Of a stretch of DNA of 64,000 bases, positions 15,648 through 28,300 are shown piece after piece. The stretch spans positions 15,968,581 through 16,032,580 of the forward strand of contig NC_083597.1 in assembly GCF_020882245.1 (NCBI RefSeq), read 5' to 3'. The notes below the pieces were generated by a model. That model made no database searches. It was not told the origin of the DNA and was given only the letters and a program-made list of their open reading frames with translations. Position 1 is the first letter of the stretch, and each line of letters opens with the position of its first letter. The DNA is from Rhopalosiphum padi. Lineage: Eukaryota; Arthropoda; Insecta; Hemiptera; Aphididae. The position numbers were made by a program, and so were the translations under genes.

Positions 15648-15689
15648 CTATACGAATACACGTGTAATGATATTATAATATTCGTATAG
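15648..15689. other. Perfect 11-bp hairpin
   Basis: CTATACGAATA (15648-15658) and TATTCGTATAG (15679-15689) are exact reverse complements around a 20-nt loop. The stem is too short for a typical miRNA precursor. It could be a protein-binding dyad or chance. Confidence 0.3.
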
Positions 15690-16700
15690 TCTTCGATTTC
15701 CTAGGCGTGATATTCAGAATCACGACATATATATACGTCGTACGCGTGTTATAGCCGCATGTGTAATATCCATATTCGGTTGAAGCAAATGTGCAATTCA
15801 ATAATATTTACACGAAAACAATACATTGCATATTGTTTGATATTATATAAAATATGTACCGACAAATCGGACTAAAAAAATATTATTAAATTCGAAACGG
15901 TTAGATAATGATATAATAATTATTATTATTATTATTTACCCCAAAACGAGTTTCAACAAACTAGTTTGTTTGTTTATAGCATGTAGTGTATTCGTGTATG
16001 GACAACAATATTATATTTAATATTATTTTTTTTTACATTTGGGATCAATGGGTAATCGTTCGGTAAACATCCGACAGTATATAATATGTAGTTCAAAACA
16101 CTTATATACATATAAATATACATACATACCTTTATGTATACATATTTACCTTATAGCAATATACACTCGTCGAATCCCTCTTTCGGTAGCTGCTACTGTC
16201 AGCTGCATCACTGCTATTATTGTTATTATTATATATACCTGATTCATCCTAACACACCTTTTGCAGGCTTTTACGATCAAGTGCCCCCCCCCCACATTCA
16301 TGACGTACTCGCGCCGGTTTACAGTTCCTCGCTGTATCCCTCTCGCTCAATCTCGTTCGAGTAAACGAACCTGGCGTTTAATCGATAGGGATATATTATT
16401 ATACATACACGGCTGCCGTCACACATATCATATATACCTCCTGTATACACGTCGCGCGGGGTAGCCGTGACAATCCCGAATTTATTAACTCCCCATTGTG
16501 CGCTCCGACGAGAGGGACACACACACACACAAACAACAATATAATAATAGTGTTATACCGCCGACTTGTGCAGCGTCTGAAACTGCGAGGGACGTGGTTG
16601 ACTATACGACAATGTAAAGAATTTTAGTATTTTATTCTCTTTTCAATGTGTATAGGTAACGTTTTGAAGTTTTTTTCTTTTATGACTTTCTGACACGACG

Positions 16701-19657
16701 ACAATTGCCTCATCGTCTTACCTCGTCGCTATATATAAGTACTACACGTCGGTCATAAAATATAAAATACGGTTTCGTTCAAAGTGTTGTTTCGTACACG
16801 GTAATATGTTTTGCCGGCGCGAACACAAGTGACGTTTAAGTATCGGTCCAAAGGCTACCACAACCGTCACCGTCATCGACGACGAATAGCCGTTCCGGTA
16901 AATCGATCATCCGCGACCACGGTTCAAAACACCAGCGCCGCTCTGGCTCTGTTTCTCATTTTCAATACGACGATCTAAATCCGTACCACAAACGATTTTA
17001 AGCGCCGGCGTCGTTAATCTCCTGTCGTAATAATATCCGCGCATTTTTATTTTGGACGTTACCTAATCCCCAGCACGATATTATAATATTATCGCGTACG
17101 TTTTTTGACCTGACTCGCGTGTACTATAATAATTGTTATGGCGCATCGCGCCGCTTAACGTCCACTGCAGCGGTAGGTACGCGCGATCGTCCGCGCAGGG
17201 CGCAGGGCACGCAGCAGCAGCACCACACGGCCCGGCGAATCTATCGTCGGGGGCCACCCACGCGGGCCGCGGCACGACAGCCACACACATTGGTGCACAC
17301 ACACACACACACACGTCATTGCGCATCATTAACCGCCGCGCACCGCACGCACGTCACATCACGCGGTCCCGTCGGCGCGCGTGTTAAGTAGCGTTTTTCA
17401 CGTGTCGTCGTGTGACAATCGTCACGAGCGTGCGACAAATTCGCGTCGGGACCAGCCGTGTGAGACCGGCCGGTGGCGTGCGTGCGGGCGAAACGTATAA
17501 CGTATATAATCATAATAATATGTGAAGAGGGAAAAAAAATGATTTAAGCGTCACACGTCGTTTAACGGGTCTTTTGATGAGCGGTGGCGGCGGCCAAAAA
17601 GGCAGTCGCCGCCACACGCAAATCGTGTAATGTACGACGACGCAGCCGCGGCCGATAAACGATTGACGCCGCCCGCGGTACCGCTGCACCTCCGCCGACA
17701 CCGCCGCCGGCCGACTCGACGTCACGGACGATTGTGTGTGTGTGTGTGAGTGTGTGTGTGTGTGCACTATATGCGTGTGTTATGAGCACCGGGCCAGGAA
17801 AAGGCGTCAAGTTATAAACATTTAATTACCGCAGCAGCCGTGCGGTCTTGCAACGTGTGTCCGTATTATAATTATTTATATTTTTCTGCTGTACATTTTC
17901 TCTCCTATTTATTGACGTTAAAAGGCGAATAGATATTTTATGCAATAGCCTTTAAATAGTTTATGATTTTTTTTTTTTTTTTACAAAAAAGTATGCGTCC
18001 TAGTTATTCGAGTACCTACGTGTGTGTACGTGTACAACACTTATTGTGTATGAAAAACCTCGATTCGAAAAAAAATAACGTCCAAATATAATATATATAT
18101 ATATACATAATATGTCGTATATTGTATATACACGTATGTGGTATGTCGTACCTATGTATATGTATAGAAACGCTTTTTTGCCTTATGTGTGGCATTTCGA
18201 TTGCCATTCCCCAAAGGAACCATTACACGGCACAAAGGACGAGCGGGATGGAAACAAACGTTTTGTAACCCGTAAAGCTTTTGCGGGCGCGGTTTAATAA
18301 CACAAAAAGCTCTGTGCTGGCTTTTTCGACTTTTGGCGCTTATTAAATATTTACGGCCCCACTACCACCCGTATACGTACATATACATATTATACACTAT
18401 ATATAAGCGTACGACAGAGTGGAAAAGTCGGGAAGAGAGAAAGAGAGAGAGAGAGATAGAGTGAAATGGTGAGGGGTGACGTTCGCGGAGATCGAGAAGG
18501 GTGAAAAAAGCGTACGTAAAGCGTTTTCGGGTTTCCGGTCCGCCCATTGGCCAATGGCAAAGGGTCCTACAGGAACCTCCGCGCGGCACATGCGTCATCC
18601 ACCACCACTCTGACGTCTCTCTGGCAATACGCGGTGACGGTGGAAAGGATTTTTGACGGGGGCCCAAAAAAAATCAAAGTATGCGCCGTCGTGGGGTGGC
18701 TCCAACGGGGACGATTTCAAATATTTACGAAACCCACGAATTCGGCACGCTTCGACGCTGCAAATAAATAAAAAAAATTTCTTCCTCGTCACATAAACCG
18801 AATGAATAAACAGGATTAGAACTCGCGATACAAGAACGTGTGCAGTGCAATACGATATTATAATATTGTCGTCTGGGTTAAAAATAAAACTAACGGTGAA
18901 AGATCAACATTCATCGACTATTGTAGGCCTATACTAACCTGCAGCCTTACGAACAAACTATATATTATAATATTCTATATTATTAGTATAGGCACTACAA
19001 AATTGATATTATATAGCTGCAGGTATTGAGAAATTATTTGAAGTCAGATTTTTCTTATTTGCACTTTGGTTAAAAATAATTTTTTTTTATTGTTGTATTG
19101 CGTATTTATATTATTTTTGCCGTCTCTCTTCGGCGGCGGCGGTGACGGCGGTTGCAGCAACCGTATATAATAATAATAATATTATAATATAATATTATGC
19201 AAAAACAGATAGAGATAAAATAGTATAACATGATAATAATATACAAGAGGATAAAAAGATGAAAAATCAGACTCCGCGCTTATGTGGACGACGGGGGTGT
19301 GCGGAGGCAACGGTGGGGAGGTGGCCGTCCCCACCGCGCAAATCCCTTTGTCCCGCCCACCGGCGGCGGCATATAGGCACCACGACGACGACACTGCCGC
19401 CGCCGCACATAAGCCACCCCGGCCGGTCGTCGGCGGCGGCGGATACACATATTGTGCACGTCGTCGCGCGCGCACACACGCACACCGTTAGTCGTACTCG
19501 TCGTCGTCTCTAAGTCTCTAAGTCTCGTAGTCGTCGTGGTAGTCGTCGTCGTCGTCGTCACACATCGCATCGGTCACAGGATTCACTACCCCTCCCCCCC
19601 AAATTATATTGCGCCCCCTCGCGACTCGTGTTCGCCGCGTGCGTGTTATGTGCCGGC
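16701..19657. promoter_or_regulatory. CpG-rich region upstream of Pax2/5/8
   Basis: Blocks at about 16860-17000, 17130-17470, 17540-17810 and 19259-19660 are far richer in G+C and CpG than the surroundings. They contain GCC/GTC trinucleotide runs and GT/CA tracts. They sit immediately upstream of the first candidate Pax coding exon, so they are the most likely place for its promoter and 5' UTR. No convincing TATA box is placed at a sensible distance, and the transcription start cannot be fixed from sequence alone. Confidence 0.4.
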
Positions 19658-19817
19658 ATGGTGTTAGGCGGCGATTCCGTTGTCGGTGAACTCGGCGCGG
19701 CCGCCACCAAACTGGATCCGTCCTGCAATATCGGACTGTTCTCCGCGCTCAGGCCAGCCATGGACCTGTCGACGGCCGCGTACCGGTACAACCAGAACAT
19801 GATGGAATACTACACGT
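19658..19817 (+). CDS. Pax2/5/8 coding exon 1 (N-terminus, predicted)
   Basis: The open frame has ATG at 19658 in a good context (G at -3, G at +4). It encodes 53 residues and ends in YYT before a near-consensus GTGAGT donor at 19818. The exon ends in phase 1, exactly what exon 2 needs. The joined codon is TGT (Cys) just before HGGVNQ, where as I recall vertebrate paralogues have Gly or Arg. A second in-frame ATG at 19760 (MDLSTAAYRY) could be the real start. The N-terminus is poorly conserved in this family, so support comes from phase, donor quality and position. An alternative first exon elsewhere is possible. Confidence 0.6.
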
Positions 19818-22800
19818 GTGAGTACCGAAGCACCCGCGTGCCTGTGAACTTATATAATTCGTAGGTCCCTATATTATAATCATCGGCACTAATAACACTA
19901 TAATATTAATACACAACTACCTATCTAGCGCAATACTTATGTGCGCAAATATTATGTTTGATAGTATGTCTGAGTGGTTCGTACCAAACGTAGGACATCA
20001 AAATGTTGGGAACCTTTAATGCACTTAAACCATGTTAGAAGCATTTTTTCCTTATAGTCTGCACCGTATCAGCGCAATAATAAGCGTAGACATCGCATTC
20101 ATATAATGTCATATTTCCAATATCGTTCGATGTGAGTGCACTTGCGATCATGTTTTCAATAGCCTATATAGTTGGAAACCTTTATTTTTAGCTTGAATAT
20201 AGACGCTGGAGGACCGTTTTATTTTGTTGCAGATTACCTATAACATGCGATTATTCGTGTGCGCGCTGCAAAATATATTCGTGTATTCCAACCCGACGGT
20301 TGTCCAAGTCAAACGCAACCAAAATATAATATGTCCGTCCCGTCAACCGGGAAGACGGCCATAGCGATATCTTACCCGAAATATCGAAATATATTCGTTT
20401 TAATTCTGTCGTAGGTACACACGCACCAATTAGCCGGGAAAAAAAAACGCTCGGGCTTGATTGGCACAATAATAATACAAACGTATGCAACTCTCCTGGC
20501 ACGATATTTGGTACCGTCCAATTAAGATTTCTTCTCGGTCCATTCGAGTAGACGACAACGGCTCTTGATTGTCTTATAGACCAGACAAATAGTCATTTTC
20601 GTATCCCAAAAATAAAAGATTTAATTAACCACAAATTACCAAAACTGCCGTTGTATGTGGAGACCACAGTTGAAGCTATTTTTGTTGTTCATCGCTTTTG
20701 TGTGTTTACCATGCCAGTACGTTTAAATTTAAATTTTATTAAAACTTTTAAAATCGTTTGGACTTATGATTAAAAAATAAAAATAAAATTGCTTTTTTTG
20801 TTAATATATTAAATAATACATTTATCATTGTTTTCTGTACTTACAATTGAATAATTGTAAAGCTTTTAAAATTCGGATTGACCGGTACATTTTTCTTTAC
20901 GTGCGGATTATTTGATGATACCCAATTACAAAATAGAACATTTAAACTATATCAACGTTGAGAATTTACTTTTTTTTTAATCCAGTAAGTATCCGGAGTA
21001 ATTCGTTGTAATATCAATAATGATATCATCATGATTATATTTCAGACACGGGGCGACCAATATATATATACATTGCATACACGTCGAGTGGTGTGTGCGC
21101 GCGTGGCCCTTTAATCGACACTCGATTCTATAGGGTAGATTCATTAAAAGCAACAAGGGCGAGTAATCCCAAAGGGCCAAACACTCTTAACAGGGATAAA
21201 ACTGCAATCTCTGTGTAGGAAAAGTTACTGATTGTTTTCGCAACAAAAACCGATCCAATGTGGGCAGTTTATCTTTTAATGCACACTACATGGTGTGTTT
21301 TTTTTCACGTCTATATCGACCACCGGAGTACACGTATTTTATTATTTTATTTTTTTAAATTGAATTGTATACGCGACTCGAAATGGCAACGATGTAAAGT
21401 TTCGTCAGAGATAGCCGCAGTAAACAAAATACAAATCCCATACGTTATACGATAATATATAGGTAATATATGCTTGTATTGTATACATGTAGGTACCGGT
21501 TCTCTACGCGATTTCGCAGGGTTTTTTTTGTTTTGAAAATATAAATATACCAAAATAATATTGTAGTACGATAAAAAAAATAGTTATCATAGAGTCGACT
21601 CGTTTTGTTATGCGGCGAGGTCGTGAATCGAGTGCTCTTCACCGAATAAACACGGTCGTGTAAGCCGCGGCGAGAGGTGTAGGTATATTATTTACACGTA
21701 TAAATATAAATTAGCGGAGGTTTATTGTTTTCACGGCGGCGCGGAGACTCGAGAGCCACAACATGTCGACCCTTAATAGCCACCGCCCTCTTAACCCCGT
21801 CGTCGGCATACTCGAGGATAATCTGCTTAATTCGTCGGCCGACCCCCGCAAAGCCCCAAACGAGATTATCTCGTTAGACCATCTGATACGCGCGCACACG
21901 ACTGCGGGTAGTTTTGTCCGTAATCGTAAACGCCACGTACCACACCCACAAACACCCACAAACACGAATATTTACACACACGCGCCCGCGTGCAAACGGC
22001 CCAGCACGATAGATTTTTCGTACGATATATGCATTATTATTATTATTACTACTATTATTATTACTGTATATATATGCTGCGCGGTATTATATTGTTGTTG
22101 TTGTCGTTGTTGGCCGGCCGAACCGGACCTTTTCACACTTTTCGCCCGTCCGATTCGGACCGTCCGCCACTCATTTATTGTGCGGTCGTTGTAAACAAAA
22201 TGATTGTATTAAACCGCCGCACGCGACCTCGCACAATGCAGGCAGATGTTTTAATTAAAACGCGACGAGCTTTGCCCGCAAATAGGTGTGCACAATATTA
22301 TATTATATCGTTATTAATAGTTGTTTAAAACGTCGTGTATTTTGCATGATGCCGCCGCGAATATCGTTTTCCCGTACGGCGTCGCCGGCACACTGAAAAC
22401 GCCGAACACTATAATACATAATATATTGTTATTTCTAACCGTTTCAATCTTGGCAATCTTCGAAACGATAATATTGCAGTCGTCGTGGTCGCGTAAATAT
22501 TATTACGATACCTATCGCGCGGTCGAAGAAGTCGCACGACGTACACTGTACGATATCATATTATACACCCGGCAAGCTCAGAGAACGCGTCGCGATGTGC
22601 ATAATATAATGGTCGTCGCGGTGTAACAATTTCGTGTGCGAAGCGGACGTTCGGAATGCGTTCGTCGTAAACCTAATAATAATGTAATATGTTATTATAA
22701 TACGTACAGTGTGACATTAGCGAGTAAAAAACCGGGACAATACGTGGTTGTGGTACTAATAATAATAATATTTAGGCACTGCGACGATCGCGTACAACGA

Positions 22801-25266
22801 TACTTAGGCGTGTATTAGGTATATATATATATATATTATGTGTGTGTAACAATTATCGGTTTTCGGGGATTTTTTTTTTTATATATATACACTCTTGAGT
22901 TTTGCGGTGTGGCAATAGGTGTATACATACGAGTATATGACACACAGTAGTATGCGATCATAACCGGCAGTGTAAATATGCGTATACGCGAAGACGGACA
23001 AAAGAATAACGCGTCCATCGAATCACCGTGTACCCATACGGTTAGTCGTGTACGATATAACAATATTATGTATATGCAATACGCGATTTATATTATTATT
23101 ATTATTATTATTGTCCACTGTGTAATATATTATAATATATATACGTGTGTGTGTATGTGTATATGCATATAACTAGTACATAATATAATATTTAATACTT
23201 GAAATCGATCCTTTTGTTTTGTATCTTCGCCAAGGCTATTTAACGAGTACACATATTATAACAGATTATTGTTTATTGTCGTTCGCAGGTCACGGCGGTG
23301 TAAATCAACTGGGCGGAGTATTCGTAAACGGCCGACCGTTACCGGACCTGGTCAGGCAAAGGATAGTCGAACTGGCACACAACGGGACTCGACCGTGCGA
23401 CATATCCAGACAGCTCAGAGTTTCTCACGGATGCGTTTCGAAAATCTTGTCCAGGTAATAATCATTGCAACGACGGAGAATTGTTAAATTTTTCCAATCG
23501 CATATATATATATATAGACCAAACTGTATTATACTTTATATTATATCATGCCATTATCGGTTCTCCCGAAATCTCGACCGGTAAAAATACCATTTTATAT
23601 TTTGCAAGCTGCGGCCCGGCCGAAAGCTCTACCGAGCGTAATGAACTCCAATGTATACATTATTTATAGTATTTATCTCGCCGGAATCATCTCCGTGTAT
23701 ATCAACTATCAACTGTTACGCCGTATTAAAAAAAAAGTCCGAATACTTGAGTGTATACCACGAACAAGCAGATTATTATATTTACCACTAGATTAAAAAC
23801 CTTTTAAAATAAACAACCGGCGACTTTTTATGGTTCTAAGGACGATTTCCTTTCTTCTCTGGTATTCATATTTATTTTTTTTTAGTAACGTCCAATTCAA
23901 TATATGAAACAATTACCATAGTATACCGGAACCAAGATAATGGATCTACTCTTTCGAGCCTCAACCGCAACCGATGTCCACGGGTTTTTCCCCCGCTTCC
24001 GGTTCTTCCTGGGACAATATCGTCCCTGTATAATATATATATATATACATTTATATTGTATTTGTTTTTTTTACAAACGTACCCTAATAAAATAGAGAAG
24101 GTCGTAAAAACCATGTCGCCGCTATTAATTTTTATGTTACTCTCCCATCCTCTCTTACCCGTACGTTCTATACGCGAATCTTTTTGCCATTTATTTTTTT
24201 TTGTTCGCGGAAACGGGTTACGCGTGCTGGTGTATTACATGCATTATGCATTAAGGCACAAGTGGACCTACCAACAAAAAAAAAAATATCAAGTACGCAA
24301 ACTTCATATTGTGTCTATAGTCTACACACATAACATAATATACGTATATATATATATATATATTCGTGTATATTATTTTGCGATAGAAGTACCCTAAATT
24401 CGATTTAAAAATATAAATTGTTTGTATATAATTTGTATGATAATACGCCGTAATCAAGAGCATTGGGCGTTCGATTATAAAGTTAATAGCATATAATATT
24501 TTCACGCCATTAACAAGAACTGTCATCGAAATCATTCGTGTGCGTAATAATAATATGATTGCTAGCAATAAATTTGCATTATAGATATATCCGTACGCTT
24601 TAGCCAATATCAACTGCAAGAACTCGATTGAAACTCGACTGAAAATTATATTTGTTCTACTGTCTGAAATTATTTAAATATTATAATTTATATACATAGA
24701 GGTACTCTCAAATTACATCGTCGTAATGTCAGAAGCTTTATTGTATATAATCAAATGAGTTCTAATAAAATTGTTAACAGTTCAAAAACGTACGTCCGCG
24801 TGTTGTACCTATATTATGTATATTAACAAAGACAAAAAAATTAATTTACAACAACTGTGGCGCGAAAACCATACCTACACACAATCGAAACTGTTTCTCT
24901 CTTTTTTTTTTTCGTATTTTAAATATAATATACTGCCACTGCATCGTAGCCCGTATTATATGTACGTATATCGCTTAGAGTATCTCCCATCCGATCCGTT
25001 TCTTCCGTCACCGTCTCCCGTCCCTCAGCCTGGAGCTGCAGGCTCTGTCGCAAGTTTCCGCCCGACGCGAGTTTTATAATAACATTAACCGCGGCCGCGT
25101 GTATTATATCCGTGCGGCGGCTTCTGGGAAGTGTCACCGCCTGCGCGCGCGTGCCCAGGCTAAGTGCAAAATTGAGTTAGCTATATACGCGCGAGAACGC
25201 GGTGGTGTATAATACGGTTTTAGTTCGGTCGGCGGCGGCGGCGGCAGACCTATAATAATAATGATG

Positions 25267-25302
<36 letters not shown>

Positions 25303-28300
25303 TACGCGACGAAATTATTATATTATATAGGGTCGGCGGTACGTGTATATATACATTTATATAGACCGCAGTGGCAAAAACAACCGTGAAAAATCGTTGT
25401 ATACGCCCGTCCCGCGAACAATGATTCTCGATTATATTATATTATTTATTAAATATGATTTCCAACACTGCACGCGCGAAAGGGTTGCCCGTCGACGGGA
25501 CCGTGTATAATATTGATAAATTCGTGAAAACCGAACAGCGATACATCTCACGGCGGCGGCGGCGGTGGTTTCGATCCGCTAACACGTCACACAATAATAA
25601 TAATATATGCATATTGGGCAATGATATTGTAATATTACGAATATTATTGCGCACGAATGTGTATACGATATAATAATATTAATTAGTAATCGTATCACTT
25701 GGAATTTTAACGGTGTACATATATTATATCTGTATAGGTGTCGCCGAGTATGAATATACATACGGTCGCTTACATGCAATATAATATATCATAACAATCA
25801 CCTGCACAATACTGCACAATACTATTTCTGTATATTCGTGGATTTTATCACGGAGATCGGCTCCCGGATCACAATAAACAGCGCACGCCACATATTTTTA
25901 TTCGGTTTAGTGTACTGTGTATACGATAATAATAATAATAATAATAATATTATAATATCGTGTGTGTGTGTGCAGGCGGTAGCGCAAACGACGGCTGTAA
26001 CCGTGTCGGCGGCGGGTCCAGTTGCCACGGGGAGGGGGTATAGGTGAATTAATAATCGTATATCTCGCGCCGACCGCGCGTCCAAGAATAATATATTATT
26101 TTCGAGTCTTGTGTATTTTTTCGGATAAAAAAAAGTGACTTAAAACTCTTTGTGATTTGCGTACACCGGATCGTATTTTCGACTCTCGTGATTTTGGCTC
26201 AGGTGTAGACATTGACAAACTGCTATGTACTATAAATACCACTTTAGATACGGAGATTTTGGGGTCGAAAAAATACACCGCTTTAGAAACACAGTTCTAA
26301 TTTAACGACTCGTTTGTTCCAATTAAGCTGCTCTGAACTTTGCGTTTTTAATGCGTCGAGACAATATTGTCAACGCGATCACTGCGGCGTGTTAATTGAA
26401 CCGTTCTAATAGCAAGCTGACTAATTTTTCCCCAGCAGTTATGGTTTTTTTATTTTTATTTATTTATTTTTTTAAAAGCGTTGTACATTATTTTCAATAC
26501 TCGGACTAAACAGCGTCAGCGATATTAACATTTCACCGCGTTCCGCGCCCGGCATGCAAATACTTTTCAGCAGTGTCGTTTTTAAAAGCACCGGAAACAA
26601 TGGTCGGACCTACATGAATAGACTAAAATCTGCATTTTCTATATACTATACGCGGGACGTGGAAAGGACGAAAAAATTACAATCTTCCAAACACAATGAT
26701 AATAATATATAATGTTATGTGTGTGTCTGCGTATATTATTACTATAATAAATAATCACTATATAGCTCCTTTGTTTTAAACGGGATCGTGTCCCGGAAGT
26801 AGGGCATCTTCATATGCATATAATGACCAACGGTCATTTTCCATATCCTGGTGATATGACCACCGTCGCGGGGAGAAGGCCTTTCATATGGTAAAAAGGA
26901 CGCATTGTTTTTTGCAGCACTCGGAGGTGTGCCTTTTACAGAAAACCAAATGCGGTGATCACGAACTCAAAATATGCGTGGCCACCACTGCAAACATATA
27001 ATAATATAATATTGTGTAATATCATGTGTGTTATCGAATGCTAACATTTTGCTCATTTTCAGGTATTACGAAACTGGTAGTTTCAAAGCCGGAGTTATCG
27101 GAGGTAGCAAACCCAAAGTGGCTACGGCGCCTGTTGTAGATTCCATAGCGAACTACAAACGAGAGAATCCTACAATGTTTGCTTGGGAAATCCGTGACAG
27201 ATTGCTGGCTGAAGGCGTTTGTACTCAAGACAACGTACCCAGCGTTTCGTCAATCAATCGGTAAGCAATATTTATTATTTTTAAATATACGGTGACAGTA
27301 TAATTATCAAGGTATATAATAACCCAGTGTACTAATACAGCGTAATATAGTATAGACACTTGCATTTTAAATAAAACTGTTAATTAAAGATAAATAAAAA
27401 TTGTTCTGTAGATTTTTGAAATTAGGTCGAATTAGGTTGGTTATCTTTTTAACATTTATAAATTTGTTTAATTTTTTTTTTATTTGAATAACGCTAATAA
27501 CATCCCATATGTCAATAATATCGTTTTATTCCCTTTATTTTAAATTCAACAACTTGTTTGATTAAGATAAAGACCACTGGGTTATTACAGTAACTTGATC
27601 GAGGGGCCATTAGAGATTACATGATTAGATGGTGATAGAAAGCAATAACAATAAAAAGGGTGTAACGCCCGGGGATTGGAATATGAACGAGGGGAGGGGG
27701 CTGGTAGTGTATATGTTTTTATTAATCGCAAAGTAGTAGAAGCGACTGCACCCGTGGGATTCGGTGGCGTTTTAATAAAATTCCTTGCCAATACAACACT
27801 ATAATAAATATATATAAAAGTATATACGACTGAAGCAAGAACATTTACTATACCAAAGAAGCAGAACGCTATACATAATACAAATGTAGCTGTATCGAAT
27901 GAAAGTATGAAACTTTTTTACTTTTGAAGTCCGACATGGTTGTGCGATTTGTCGTAGATGTTAATAATTATTGTCGGATTTGTAACGCAAATCGCGCATT
28001 AGTTTATACCCTATAGGACATAGATAGCCAATAATTCGTATGTGTGAACAAATCAAACGCGGATTCATAAAATTCGTCATGGAACAAAGAAGGACCTACA
28101 GTGAAAACGACAACGGGAAATTACGTAATAATTTCTTGGCGTTGAGAAATTTCCAATTCAAATTACTGATAATAACCAATACCTACTCTAAAATACATTT
28201 ATATGTATAATAAATATTAATAATAATAATAAATAAAATGAAATTATAATAATATCACATCCAAAAAATAAAATGCCAATTATTTTTTTGTTTATATTCG

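Larger units (their letters stand above)
1..16700. other. Non-coding upstream region, no supported gene
   Basis: This is AT-rich DNA with microsatellites and scattered CpG-rich patches. Open reading frames here are short, mostly low-complexity, present on both strands and lacking splice or domain support. Non-repetitive stretches that might be conserved non-coding DNA lie at about 4030-4660, 7020-7790, 11100-11450 and 14500-14760. I recognise no protein family and no tRNA. The region is upstream of the Pax2/5/8 gene and could hold distal enhancers or non-coding 5' exons, which is inference only. Confidence 0.6.
23455..27062 (+). other. Pax2/5/8 intron 2
   Basis: No exon is recognised. It holds an ETS/RUNX motif cluster at 23926-24010, a long (AAT)n tract at about 25258-25301, and a non-repetitive stretch at about 26780-27000 just upstream of exon 3. 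That stretch includes the inverted repeat AATGACC-AAC-GGTCATT. Confidence 0.7.

Noticed and set aside
17119..17810. Several overlapping 80-90 codon frames on both strands
   Set aside because: CpG-rich region with CA/GT tracts. The frames are Arg/Ala/Thr/His-rich low complexity with no domain.
21763..22194. 143-codon plus-strand frame in Pax intron 1, considered as an alternative first exon
   Set aside because: The first 60 codons look non-repetitive, but no strong phase-1 donor is present and the rest is microsatellite translation. No domain.
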